A DNA stretch of 64,000 nt from Hymenobacter armeniacus (GCF_014699055.1 NZ_JACXAC010000006.1:310001-374000), one strand, 5' to 3'. Counted from the first letter of the stretch, positions 17,880 to 26,506 are shown. A program made the numbers and translations. Notes: generated by a model from the letters alone, not told the origin.

Positions 17880-17979
17880 TTAGTTGGGTGGGGTCGAGTG
17901 CTAGTTGACGATTCCCGCCGGCGGGAAGACCCAACTAAGGCCCGTGAACGGCTAACCAAGCGGCGGGAATTGTCAACTA
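17880..17979. repeat. Two interleaved inverted repeats
   Basis: Repeat 1: TTAGTTGGGT at 17880-17889 pairs with ACCCAACTAA at 17929-17938. Repeat 2: the 19-base arm starting TAGTTGACGATTCCCGCC at 17902-17920 pairs with 17961-17979 with one mismatch. The left arm of repeat 2 lies inside repeat 1, so both cannot form as simple hairpins in the same molecule. The motif TAGTTG also occurs at 17860-17865, making this a TAGTTG-rich block just upstream of the helical-protein gene. Confidence 0.75.
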
Positions 17980-18024
17980 AATTCCTACCTTGGCGACCAT
18001 CATTCACCTTTCATTTCCAACCAC

Positions 18025-18717
18025 ATGCCTACCCCTACCGATGTAGTTAGACACTACTCCCAACCCGATGCGGCCATGCGCCAGAACATGCGCACCATGC
18101 ACGGCCACTACCTCACCCACCAAGCCAAGTTCCAGGCGTTCAACCCCGACTTTGACGCGGATTTTGGCACCGAATGGCTGGCCGCCCTCGACCTGGCCGA
18201 CACCACCCCCGACCACACCGTGCGCGCCGGCGAGCTGAAGGAAGACACCGCCGAAGTAGAAGACGTGATGGTGCGCGCCCAGCGCGCCGCCCAAACCCTG
18301 TTTTACTACGTGGGCCGCGCCTTCCCCCACAACGCGGGCCGCATGGCCGCCTACGGCCGCAACACCTACGATGCCGCCCGCGATAGCCACGACAAGATGC
18401 GCACCCTGCTGCAAACCGCCTTCGCCGCCGCCACCCGCGACCACGCCGCCCTGGCTGCCAAAGGCTACACCGCCGCCCAGTTGGCCGCGCTGGGCACCCT
18501 GGCCGAAGAGCTGACCGCCGCCAACACCGACCAGGAAATGAGAAAAGGCACCAACACCGAAGGCCGCGACCACTACGTGACCGTGCAAAACCACGCCTAC
18601 GGCTACGGCCAGGAAGCCAGCGCCGCCGCCAAGCTGCTATTTGCCGAAGACAAGGCCACCCTGAACCTGTTCCGTCTAGGCGGCGACGCCGCCGCGCCAA
18701 AGCCCGCCGGCGCATAG
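18025..18717 (+). CDS. Uncharacterised helical protein
   Basis: 230 residues with no signal peptide, no transmembrane segment and almost entirely predicted alpha-helix, rich in Ala, His and charged residues. Repeated short patterns such as RNTYDAARDSH, AAATRDHAALAAKGYTAAQLAAL and a heptad-like spacing suggest a helical bundle. I do not recognise a family, although proteins of this size and style occur in Hymenobacter-like genomes. Strong GC-rich codon use argues that it is a real gene. It sits between the TAGTTG repeat block and a good terminator, so it is monocistronic. Confidence 0.7.
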   Translation: MPTPTDVVRHYSQPDAAMRQNMRTMHGHYLTHQAKFQAFNPDFDADFGTEWLAALDLADTTPDHTVRAGELKEDTAEVEDVMVRAQRAAQTLFYYVGRAFPHNAGRMAAYGRNTYDAARDSHDKMRTLLQTAFAAATRDHAALAAKGYTAAQLAALGTLAEELTAANTDQEMRKGTNTEGRDHYVTVQNHAYGYGQEASAAAKLLFAEDKATLNLFRLGGDAAAPKPAGA

Positions 18718-18739
18718 CCCCCGCTGCCTCCCAAGAGAA

Positions 18740-18770
18740 AGCGGCCCGGAGACACCTCCGGGCCGCTTTT
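18740..18770 (+). terminator. Rho-independent terminator of the helical-protein gene
   Basis: Stem AGCGGCCCGGA (18740-18750) pairs with TCCGGGCCGCT (18757-18767), followed by a run of six or more T. Confidence 0.85.
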
Positions 18771-18775
18771 TTATT

Positions 18776-19274
18776 AGGGCGATGAATTGCCTGGTGCACT
18801 TCGAGCGAGGCCTGGGTTGCCTGGCCACTGCCCCGGGTGGCGCGCGGCCGATGGCGGCCGGGCGCTACCCCGTCGGGGGCACCGATGCAGGGGCCAGCCG
18901 GTACGTGCGGGGGCAACACAACGCCCCGCGCCGGCGCGCGTCGAAACCGCGGGGCCGGCATAGGGGGTGGGCCGGCCTCCGGCGCTTCGGCCCCGGCCCG
19001 CCCCCGCTGGCCGGGGTCATTTTTTTTGGCTGCGAAGCGCTTCTGCTGCCGCGCGGTGGCACCCGAAACGCTCGGGCTTAGCAAAAATTCAATAGTAACT
19101 ATACTTATTTTATATCATTAACCATTACCTTGGTGCTACGCTTCGGAGCGCGGCGCCCGGCCAAGCTGGCAGGGTTGAGGTTGGAAGGTGGCGGTCGTGC
19201 ATGAGGTTGGTTGGGGTGGTGGGCCGGCGGTTCCGGGGCTGCGGCAGTATTGTTTCATTTTATCCCTTACGGTT
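18776..19274. other. About 500-base intergenic stretch: very GC-rich hairpin block, then AT-rich promoter-like region
   Basis: From 18781 to about 19070 the sequence is exceptionally GC-rich with many short palindromes (for example GCGGGGGC paired with GCCCCGC around 18907-18928, and GGCCCCGGCC with GGCCGGGGTC near 18990-19018), ending in an eight-T run. Several open frames cross it, but all look like GC artefacts. From 19080 to 19130 it is AT-rich and could hold the promoter of the following secreted-protein gene. No gene is seen. Confidence 0.5.
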
Positions 19275-20939
19275 ATGAAAAAGCTCTTACCAGGCCTTCT
19301 CGTGCTCCTGCTAGTGGGCAGCCTGCGGGCCCTTGCCCAGCCCTCTACCTGGACGTTTGTGCAGCCCGCCACCGACATCAACGCGGTGATGGACGTGGCC
19401 ACCGACGCGGCCGGCAACGCCTACATCACGGGCCGCTTCACGGGCTCGACGCAGGTGGGCACCACCACCATCGCCAGCGCCCGGCCGGGCATGTGCCTGT
19501 TCGTGGCCAAGCTCAGCCCCGCCGGGCAGGTGCTGCGCGTCACCAAGCTGGAGGGGGCCACCGACGTCATTCCCTACGCCATAGCGGCCGATGCGGCCGG
19601 CAACACGTTCCTGACCGGGGCCTTTTTCGGCACGCTCACCTACAACGGCGGCCAGCAAACCACCGGCCGCCTCCCGCTGCCCTTCGAGGTGGGCGGCTAC
19701 AACATTTTGCTGGTGAAATGCGACCCCCACGGCCGGGTGAGCTGGGTGCGGCAGGCCGACGGCGGCAGCAGCGGCACGTACGGCAACAGCTACGGGGCCG
19801 ACGTAGCCGTGGACCAGCAGGGCAACAGCTACATCAGCGGCCGGGTAAACGGGCCGAATGTCACGTTTGGCACGCTCGCCTTCGGCGCCCGCCGCAACCA
19901 GGGCTTTCTGGCCAGCTACAACCGGCAGGGGCAGCTGCGGTGGGCGCGCGTGCTACAGGCCTCCCCTATTCAAACGCCCGGCATCAGCGAAAGCGCCGCT
20001 GGCGGCGTGGCCCTCGACAACGCCGGCCATTGCTACATCAGCGGCACCGGCGTGGGGGGGTGGGAACTGGATGGCATCGCCTTGTCAAACCTGACCGGCA
20101 CCCTCTACCTGGCCCGGTTCGATGCCGGCACCGGGCACCTGGACTGGGCCCAGACCACGCCCGGCACGGGCGATGGCCACGCCCTGGCCACCGATGCCCA
20201 GGGCGACGTGTACCTGGGCGGCCGCTTCGCGGGCACGGCCACGTTCGGCCCCCGCATGCTCACCAGTGCGGGCAGCGACGACGGCTTTGTGGCCCGCTAC
20301 GACCCCGACGGCTCCCTGGACTGGGCCGTGGCCATCGGCGGCGTCAATTACGACGTGGTGAGCGCGCTGGCCGTAGACGCCCGCACCCGCAGCTGCTACG
20401 CTTCGGGCATGATGAACTTCACCTCCCAGGGCACCAATCAATCTTTCCTGGCCCGCCTCAGCCCCAGCGGCCGGATGCAGCAGCAGGTGTTGGTGGGCGG
20501 ACCGGGCACCAGCTCGGGCGCGGGCCTGGCCCTCGATGCGCGCGCGAACGTTTACACCACGGGGGTTTTCACGGGCAGCTGCCTCTTCGGGGGCATTGGC
20601 CTCACCTCCCCGTTCACCGAAAGCTACCTGGCCCGCTACGGCAGCCGCCCCGGCGGCCACGGCTGCGGCGGGGATGATGACGACGACGACAACGCCCGTG
20701 CCGACCTGTTCCCCAACCCGGCCCAACACCAGTTCACGCTGCGGCACCGCGGCGCGGCGGGGGCCAGCCAGGCCACGCTCTACAACCTGCAGGGCCGGGC
20801 TGTGGCCACCCAGCCCCTGCCCGCCGCCGCGGCCGAGGTTCGCTTCGATACCTCCGCCCTGCCCGCCGGCCTCTACACGCTGCGCCTGCTGGGCCCCCAC
20901 GGCCCCGGCCCCGCCTACTCCGTGCAGGTGCAGCACTAG
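19275..20939 (+). CDS. Secreted SBBP/beta-propeller protein with type IX C-terminal sorting domain
   Basis: 554 residues. A signal peptide (LLPGLLVLLLVGSLRALA-Q) is followed by a propeller built of repeated units with the recurring phrase DAAGNAYITGRF (DxQGNxYxxG, seen at least seven times between 30 and 450), typical of SBBP repeats. After an aspartate-rich linker (DDDDDDN, about 472) the C-terminal 80 residues form a type IX sorting domain with LFPNPA, LYNLQGR and LPAGLYTLRL. The protein is therefore exported by the type IX secretion system and probably attached to the cell surface. The start is the ATG at 19275 that begins the signal peptide. The binding partner or substrate is unknown. 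Confidence 0.88.
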   Translation: MKKLLPGLLVLLLVGSLRALAQPSTWTFVQPATDINAVMDVATDAAGNAYITGRFTGSTQVGTTTIASARPGMCLFVAKLSPAGQVLRVTKLEGATDVIPYAIAADAAGNTFLTGAFFGTLTYNGGQQTTGRLPLPFEVGGYNILLVKCDPHGRVSWVRQADGGSSGTYGNSYGADVAVDQQGNSYISGRVNGPNVTFGTLAFGARRNQGFLASYNRQGQLRWARVLQASPIQTPGISESAAGGVALDNAGHCYISGTGVGGWELDGIALSNLTGTLYLARFDAGTGHLDWAQTTPGTGDGHALATDAQGDVYLGGRFAGTATFGPRMLTSAGSDDGFVARYDPDGSLDWAVAIGGVNYDVVSALAVDARTRSCYASGMMNFTSQGTNQSFLARLSPSGRMQQQVLVGGPGTSSGAGLALDARANVYTTGVFTGSCLFGGIGLTSPFTESYLARYGSRPGGHGCGGDDDDDDNARADLFPNPAQHQFTLRHRGAAGASQATLYNLQGRAVATQPLPAAAAEVRFDTSALPAGLYTLRLLGPHGPGPAYSVQVQH

Positions 20940-21019
20940 CACGGGCTCGGGCAGCGGCTGAAAGTTGAGTAAGTTGCTGCGGGTCTTCCGCTGCTTATCC
21001 TTCCTTCGCGCCCGTTGCC

Positions 21020-21382
21020 ATGCCCCTGCTCAGCCAACTTCTCATCGGCGTGGTGGCCGCCATCCACTTCTATATCCTGTGGCTGGAAATGTTTGCCTGG
21101 ACCACCCGGGGCCACAAAACCTTCCGCTCCCTGCGGCCCGAGCTATTCGCGCCCACCAAAGTGCTGGCCGCCAACCAGGGGCTCTACAACGGCTTCCTGG
21201 CCGCCGGCCTGGTGTGGGCCCTGCTAATAGCGGACCCGGCCTGGCACCGCTACGTAGCCAGCTTTTTTCTGGGCTGCGTGGCGGTGGCGGGGCTGTATGG
21301 CGCGGCCACGGCCGGCCGGCGCATCCTGTGGGTGCAAACGGTGCCGGCCCTGCTGGCCCTGGGCGCGGTGTGGCTGGCCTGA
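21020..21382 (+). CDS. DUF1304 family membrane protein
   Basis: 120 residues with four transmembrane helices. The family features are HFYILWLEMFAW in the first helix and ANQGLYNGFLAAGL in the second. DUF1304 proteins are small inner-membrane proteins of unknown function. The gene stands alone between the sorting-domain protein and the TonB-like gene. Confidence 0.88.
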   Translation: MPLLSQLLIGVVAAIHFYILWLEMFAWTTRGHKTFRSLRPELFAPTKVLAANQGLYNGFLAAGLVWALLIADPAWHRYVASFFLGCVAVAGLYGAATAGRRILWVQTVPALLALGAVWLA

Positions 21383-21480
21383 GGAATTTCCCGCAGGCCC
21401 AGCTTTACCACCGCCCAACGCAACGGAGCCAGCTTGCGCCGGCCCCGTTGGACTTTTCTATCCCAATTAGAAGCACCAAA

Positions 21481-22236
21481 CTAGGGCCGCTCCCGGAATA
21501 CAAATGGCACAGCCATGGTTTTGGATACTCGCACGGCGTCGCCGGCTACGCGGCCGGGGTTCCACCAGGGCATGAGGCGGATGACGCGCAGGGCTTCCTC
21601 GTCGAAACCGTTGCCGCAGCCGCGCACCACTTGCGCGTCGGTGATGCGCCCTTCCTCGTCTACCACAAAGCTGACGAACACCGTGCCCGACAGGCCTTTG
21701 GCCAAGGCGGTTTCGGGGTAATGCGCGTTTTGGCTCACAAACTTGCGGTAGGCCGCGTCGCCGCCCGGAAACGTGGGCGGCACCTCCGAATAGGTGAGCA
21801 CCTCGGATTTGCCGCCCGTCTCTGCCCCCGAAGCAGCGGAGCTACCGGGCGTAGCCGCACGGCTGAGGGCGTACATTTTTACCGTGAGCGGCTGGGTGGC
21901 CGACACCGCCACGGTCTGGTCGCGGTAGCCCTGGCACTTGAACACCAGCACGGATTTGGTATCGGTCAGCGGCAGCAGAAAATCGCCGGTGGCATTGGTA
22001 CTGGTGACGTGGGGGGTGCCCTGCACCGTTACCACCACGCCCGGCAGGGGCGTTTCCGCGTCCGTCACCACGTGGCCACTGATGGTGGCAGCAGGCGTCG
22101 AGACGTGAGCCGAAGTTTCGGCAGAGTGAGCCAAGGCAAGCTGCGGGCGGGCCATGAGCACCTGGCCAAACATAAATAAGGTAGTAATGAACATCATAGC
22201 AGGGTGGGATTTGGGTTTAAAAGGAAGAGAAAACAT
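21481..22236 (-). CDS. TonB-like energy-transduction protein with carboxypeptidase-regulatory domain
   Basis: 251 residues. An N-terminal signal or anchor (MMFITTLFMFGQVLMA) is followed by a carboxypeptidase-regulatory-like fold (about 50-125, ISGHVVTDAETPLPGVVVTVQG), a short linker, and a C-terminal TonB domain (about 155-250: FPGGDAAYRKFVSQNAHYP, GTVFVSFVVDEEGRI, ALRVIRLMPWWNPG). Proteins of this type replace or assist TonB in energising outer-membrane receptors, or act at the surface; the exact role is not known. I chose the ATG at 22236 over a TTG five codons earlier. The sequence upstream is AT-rich. Confidence 0.83.
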   Translation of the reverse strand: MFSLPFKPKSHPAMMFITTLFMFGQVLMARPQLALAHSAETSAHVSTPAATISGHVVTDAETPLPGVVVTVQGTPHVTSTNATGDFLLPLTDTKSVLVFKCQGYRDQTVAVSATQPLTVKMYALSRAATPGSSAASGAETGGKSEVLTYSEVPPTFPGGDAAYRKFVSQNAHYPETALAKGLSGTVFVSFVVDEEGRITDAQVVRGCGNGFDEEALRVIRLMPWWNPGRVAGDAVRVSKTMAVPFVFRERP

Positions 22237-22765
22237 GGTGTCTGGCAACAATCGTTTGTTGCTAACACTCCGGCCGGGCCACTACTTGACGGCCCTTCCG
22301 AAATTATAAATCAAATAGCCGTATACCAAGCGTCGGCCATCTAAAAAGCTCAGCCACTTTCTGCAAGCCGCTTTAATATGCTCTAAAAAAACAACTTAGC
22401 ATTTTAAGCAGCGCAATTCAACAGCAGTGGCTTTACTGGTTTTATTTACAATGTATTAGGCTACAAATAACGCAATTATACTTTAGCAATTCGCAGGCTG
22501 ACATTCTAAGAATAAAAATATTTGCCACCGATAAAATCAATCACAGTTACAATATAACTATACCAATCGCCCCTTATGATGCTACAGGGTCAGGCCTCCT
22601 ACAATTGGTGGCCTGATGTCGTGGAAAAGCCAACGGATGGTGCACCACTTTTTTGTAGCACTGGGCAACCGGTTCCCCCGGGCGCGCATCTCGCGCTGTG
22701 GTACCGGCCCTACCCGTGTGGGGCCGGAGCTACCGCCCTTTCTTGCACGCTTCACCTTTCTGCAC
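22237..22765. other. Intergenic region of about 530 bases, AT-rich, without a recognised gene
   Basis: The first 340 bases are AT-rich and probably hold the promoters of the divergent TonB-like gene and the secreted-protein gene. A small hairpin (TCAGGCC paired with GGCCTGA, 22590-22616) lies near the right end. The remaining open frame that joins the next gene upstream of its ATG has no conserved features. Nothing else is seen. Confidence 0.5.
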
Positions 22766-23305
22766 ATGCTCAAATCGATGCTCTTTCTGGCGGGCGCGCT
22801 CCTTGTGGGCAGCGCAGCCCGTGCTCAGGCTCCCGCGGCCGAGGTGAAGGCCCTCACCGCCCGGCTCAACCAACTGCTGGCAGACCCCACCAGCCCGGAC
22901 GAGCACACCAAAGTGCGGGTGTCGCTGGCCGGCTGTGGCTTCCGCCAAACCATTCGGAAGTACCGCACGCCCGACCACGCCAGCACCACCAACATTGCCG
23001 TGAGCAACAGCAAAAACGGCAGCAGTTGGGGCTTCAAAAGCAACGAAAACGTGGAAATGGAGCTCACCCTGGCCCAGGAGTGGGCCGAAGTGGGCACTGT
23101 GACCTATGCGGCGAAGGAGGACGAAGGCGGCCGCCGCTACTACGACCTTGTGGTGAAGCGCCGCGACGGCGCCGACGGCAAGGCGCCGTCGGGCATTGCC
23201 GCCACCATCACGCTTGCGCTCCACACCGGCAGCGAGCAAGAAGTGGCCGCCCTAGTGAAGCGGCTGGAGGCGGTGCGGGGGCAGTGCGTGGGCCGCAAAG
23301 GCTAG
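22766..23305 (+). CDS. Small secreted hypothetical protein
   Basis: 179 residues with a signal peptide (MLFLAGALLVGSAARA-Q). The mature protein has no recognised motif; it contains LNQLLADPTSPDEHTKVRVSLAGCGF and a Lys/Arg-rich beta-type C-terminal half, with one conserved-looking cysteine. The start is the ATG at 22766; an internal ATG at 22778 is also possible. The stop codon overlaps the stop of the convergent ankyrin gene by sharing the tetranucleotide CTAG. The function is unknown. Confidence 0.65.
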   Translation: MLKSMLFLAGALLVGSAARAQAPAAEVKALTARLNQLLADPTSPDEHTKVRVSLAGCGFRQTIRKYRTPDHASTTNIAVSNSKNGSSWGFKSNENVEMELTLAQEWAEVGTVTYAAKEDEGGRRYYDLVVKRRDGADGKAPSGIAATITLALHTGSEQEVAALVKRLEAVRGQCVGRKG

Positions 23306-23802
23306 GCCTCGGCCGGGGCGCCGCCCAGCGCAGCCCAGGCTTCTTCGTTGCCCTGCTGCCCGGCCAGGGCCAGGGCGGTGAGGCCGCGCACGTCTTTGAT
23401 GTCTTTGTTGGCGCCAGCGGCCACCAGAAGGCGCACCAGCTCGTTGCGGCCAAACAGGGTGGCAAACATGAGGGCCGTGCCGCCGTTGCCGTTTTGCAGG
23501 TCGAGGTTGGCACCGCGCTCGATGAGCAGGCGGGCCACGTCGGCGTAGCCCTTGAAGCTGACGCCCATCAGGGCCGTATTGCCGGTCACGTCTTGCCGGT
23601 TGGGGTCGGCGCCGGCGTTGAGCAGGAATTTGGTGGCATCGTAGTGGTCGTCGTATGCCGCCAGGATGAGGGCCGTGAAGCCTTTGCTGTTGGCCAGGTT
23701 CACGTCGAGGCCCGTGGCCAGCAGCTCGTGCAGGGTCGCCACGTCGCCGCGGCGCGCGGCATCAAACAGCAAATCTTCGGGGCGGGAGGAAGTAAAATCC
23801 AT
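23302..23802 (-). CDS. Ankyrin-repeat protein
   Basis: 166 residues with no signal peptide, built of about four ankyrin repeats. Each has the pattern GxTALxxAxxxGxxDxxxLLLxxGADxNxxD, for example GFTALILAAYDDHY, GNTALMGVSFKGYADVA, GGTALMFATLFGRNELV and GLTALALAGQQG. It probably serves as a protein-binding module in the cytoplasm; the partner is not visible. The start is the ATG at 23802 (MDFTSSRPED). The frame is open about 35 codons further upstream, but those residues are not ankyrin-like. Confidence 0.88.
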   Translation of the reverse strand: MDFTSSRPEDLLFDAARRGDVATLHELLATGLDVNLANSKGFTALILAAYDDHYDATKFLLNAGADPNRQDVTGNTALMGVSFKGYADVARLLIERGANLDLQNGNGGTALMFATLFGRNELVRLLVAAGANKDIKDVRGLTALALAGQQGNEEAWAALGGAPAEA

Positions 23803-23913
23803 GGAGAGGGCAGGAAACAATGAGGGCGCAAAAGAACGTGGTATGCGGTAACGGCTGGCCGCCTGAGGAGTTTCGCCGGGTTGCCATGCACTGGGCATTT
23901 TCCGCATCCTGCC

Positions 23914-24660
23914 TCAAAACCACAGCAGGACTACCAGGGTGAGGATGGCTAACAACCCGCCCACGGCTGCCGTGTTCACGTAAGTTTCGGCCAAGTGACC
24001 GGGCCACACGCCCACGCCCGCCACGGCGGCCAGCAGCAGCGGCAGCAGGAAGAACGTGCCGTAGATGGTACCGCCGTAGGGCTGAAAGGGAGCTGGCCCG
24101 TCGGGCGAGTCGGGGGCGCTCACCTTGCTCACCACGCCCAGGAGCGGCGTTTGCCACACGTCGATGCGTTGGTCCTCGCGCACCCGGTAGCCAATGGCGC
24201 TGGGGAGCCGAAACGTGGTGTGCTCGGTGTGCACCCGGTAGGCCAGCTGAGGGCTGGAGAGCGAGGCCGACACCGACACGGGGAAGCGGCTCCGCACGGT
24301 TTCGTGCCGGTAGTGGCGCAAGGGCAGGGCCCAGTCGAGGCCCAGCAGCAGGCAGCAGCCCAGCACGGCGGCATTGAAGCGGCGGGCCCACACGGCCCAG
24401 CCGGCCATGCGCTCGTCGGCGCGCTGGGCGGCTGAGGCCGGCACGGGCGGCTCCTGGGCCAGCAGCAGGTCGTAGGCCACGCGGCGGCGGGAATTGCCGA
24501 GGATGTCGTAGCCGGTTTCGACTTCGGCCAGACGGGCTTTCATGGCGCGGTCGGCGGCAGCCAGGCGCTTGAGGCGGGTGCGCTGGCGCAGGTAGGCTTT
24601 CTCAATTTCCTGGGCCGTAGCCGTGAGGCCCACGCCCAATACGCGGTAATAGTTCTGCAT
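23914..24660 (-). CDS. J-domain-like membrane protein lacking the HPD motif
   Basis: 248 residues. Residues 1-70 match the J-domain layout: NYYRVLGVGLTATAQEIEKAYLRQ, a second helix, and then VETGYDILGNSRRRVAYDLLL. However, where the HPD tripeptide should stand between helices II and III the sequence reads RLKRLAAADRAMK, so Hsp70 stimulation is unlikely. Three hydrophobic segments (about 97-115, 195-218, 228-248) make it a membrane protein with a periplasmic or loop region between. The ATG at 24660 (MQNYYRVLG) fixes the start. It is divergent from ureD and its role is unknown. Confidence 0.8.
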   Translation of the reverse strand: MQNYYRVLGVGLTATAQEIEKAYLRQRTRLKRLAAADRAMKARLAEVETGYDILGNSRRRVAYDLLLAQEPPVPASAAQRADERMAGWAVWARRFNAAVLGCCLLLGLDWALPLRHYRHETVRSRFPVSVSASLSSPQLAYRVHTEHTTFRLPSAIGYRVREDQRIDVWQTPLLGVVSKVSAPDSPDGPAPFQPYGGTIYGTFFLLPLLLAAVAGVGVWPGHLAETYVNTAAVGGLLAILTLVVLLWF

Positions 24661-24839
24661 GAGCTTCGCACGGAAAGTCCCTAAAATACAGGTGCCGCGG
24701 CGTTTTGAAACGCGAGCCCCGGGGCGGGTATTGTGGGCAGCCCCCGGGGCTTGCCGCCGGCGGCCCCAACATGCCAACATTTTCGATTGGCGCCGGCTTG
24801 GCAAGCCGGCATCCGGTCCGTACTTAGCGGGCCGTGCCA

Positions 24840-25754
24840 ATGCCCCGCTCCGCTCCCCTGCTTCCTCAACCCGCTGCTCCGGCCGTGGCTCTGGCTCTCG
24901 CGCCGGCCCCTGAATGGAGCACGCTGGAAGTGGCCGCAGTACGTGGCAAGTCGCGGCTGGTGACTTGCAAAAACATCCAACCCCTGAAACTGCTACAGCC
25001 CACCGCGCCGGGCGGTGCCGGCCACGTGGTGCTGAGCAGCTACGGCGGCGGCCTGGTGGCGGGCGATGTTATCCGGCTGCGCATTTCGGTCCGAGCCGGG
25101 GCGCGGCTGGTTCTCAGCACGCAGGCCAGCACCCGGGTTTTCCGCTCTATCGACGGAGCGGTGGCCGAGCAGCACACCGTGGGCGAGTTGGGCGAAAACG
25201 CGCTGGCCGTCATTTTCCCCGACCCGGTGGTGCTGCAAGCCGAAAGCCGCTACCGCCAGCGGCAGGAGTGGCACCTGCAGCCCACCTCCCTCCTGCTGCT
25301 CGTCGACTGGTTCCACTCGGGCCGCATGGACCAGGGCGAACGGTTTGCGTTTACGTCGCTGCACTCGGAACTGCGCATCCGGGTAGCCGGTCGGCTGGTG
25401 GTCTTAGACCGGTTTGCGTTCACCCCGAGGGAAAACATTGCCACCTCGCCGGCCAATTTCGCCGGGTATCAGACCTTCTTTTCGGTGTTTCTGGTGGGCA
25501 GTCCCGACGATGCCCGATTTCAGAAACTGGGCGAAATGCTGGCGCGGCAAAAAATGCCGGGCAGCACGGGGCCGCATTTCAACATCAGCAGCCAAGATTG
25601 CATGATTTCGGTGGCCCGGGCGCGGGAAAATGTGTGGGTGCTACGGGCCGCCGCACACAGCCGCATGGCCCTGCAGCCGCTGTGCGAGCAGATTCTAGCG
25701 GCGCTGGCCGACGAGGAGCTGCTGGGATACAACCCGCTGGCGCGGAAATACTAG
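24840..25754 (+). CDS. ureD: Urease accessory protein UreD/UreH
   Basis: 304 residues. UreD is the scaffold that docks on apo-urease and recruits UreF and UreG for nickel insertion. The family features are GGGLVAGDVIRLRISVRAGARLVLSTQAST near residue 60-90 and the segment ALAVIFPDPVVLQAESRYRQ. The start is the ATG at 24840; a GTG lies two codons before it. It is the only urease gene on the plus strand and converges with ureG, sharing the overlapping stop tetranucleotide CTAG at 25751-25754. In most bacteria ureD is colinear with the other genes. Confidence 0.93.
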   Translation: MPRSAPLLPQPAAPAVALALAPAPEWSTLEVAAVRGKSRLVTCKNIQPLKLLQPTAPGGAGHVVLSSYGGGLVAGDVIRLRISVRAGARLVLSTQASTRVFRSIDGAVAEQHTVGELGENALAVIFPDPVVLQAESRYRQRQEWHLQPTSLLLLVDWFHSGRMDQGERFAFTSLHSELRIRVAGRLVVLDRFAFTPRENIATSPANFAGYQTFFSVFLVGSPDDARFQKLGEMLARQKMPGSTGPHFNISSQDCMISVARARENVWVLRAAAHSRMALQPLCEQILAALADEELLGYNPLARKY

Positions 25755-26503
25755 CGCCGGTCCTCGCGCACGGCAGCCAGCGCGCGGGCTTTTGCGGCTT
25801 TGATGTGGTTGATAATCTCATCCAGCCCGTGCCCATCGATGGCGCGGGCAAACAGGAACGGCCCTTCGCCGCGCATCTTCTTCGAGTCCCGCTCCATCAC
25901 GCCCAAATCAGCTTTTATTAAATCTTTGAGGTCGATTTTGTTGATGATGAGCAAATCGGACTGCGTGATGCCGGGGCCGCCCTTGCGCGGAATTTTGTCG
26001 CCGCCCGACACGTCGATGACGTAGATGGAATAGTCGACCAGCTCGCGGCTGAAGTGGGCGGCAAGGTTGTCGCCGCCACTTTCGACAAACAGGTAATCCA
26101 AGCCATAATCGAAGCGCTGCATGAGGCCTTCGAGGGCGTCCATGTTCAGGGAAATGTCCTCCCGGATGGCGGCGTGCGGGCAGCCGCCGGTTTCCACGCC
26201 CACGATGCGGTTTTCATCCAAAGCGCTGTGGCGGATGAGGAACTCGGCGTCTTCGCGGGTGAAAATATCGTTGGTGACTACGCCCAGCTCGAACTCGTGG
26301 CGCAGCCGCTCGCACAGCGCCTTCAGCAGTGCCGTCTTGCCAGTGCCCACCGGCCCGCCGATGCCCACGGTGAAGGCGCGCTTGCGGAAGTTGCGGTAGC
26401 TGGGCAGCCGCCGCGTTTCGCGCTCGTTGAAGTCGCCGGGCGACTCGTATGCTTCGTGCTGGTGGCCGTGGAGGAGCAGGGCGAGTTTTTCGACAAAAGC
26501 CAT
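25751..26503 (-). CDS. ureG: Urease accessory GTPase UreG
   Basis: 250 residues. UreG is a SIMIBI GTPase that delivers nickel to apo-urease with UreD and UreF. The P-loop is GGPVGTGKT (49-57), and the nickel-binding CPH motif (Cys108-Pro-His110 in VETGGCPH) is intact. The G3/G4 regions are ESGGDNLAA and NKIDLKDL. The N-terminal extension of about 40 residues is longer than in Klebsiella UreG and includes a short HGHQH metal-binding-like run. With ureE absent from the cluster, this histidine run may partly compensate; that is inference. The gene ends in an overlap with the stop of ureD. Confidence 0.96.
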   Translation of the reverse strand: MAFVEKLALLLHGHQHEAYESPGDFNERETRRLPSYRNFRKRAFTVGIGGPVGTGKTALLKALCERLRHEFELGVVTNDIFTREDAEFLIRHSALDENRIVGVETGGCPHAAIREDISLNMDALEGLMQRFDYGLDYLFVESGGDNLAAHFSRELVDYSIYVIDVSGGDKIPRKGGPGITQSDLLIINKIDLKDLIKADLGVMERDSKKMRGEGPFLFARAIDGHGLDEIINHIKAAKARALAAVREDRR

Positions 26504-26506
26504 TTG

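Noticed and set aside
18140..19084. 314-codon minus-strand frame across the helical-protein gene and GC-rich block
   Set aside because: Low-complexity Arg/Pro-rich translation running opposite a well-supported gene and through a terminator; not a gene.
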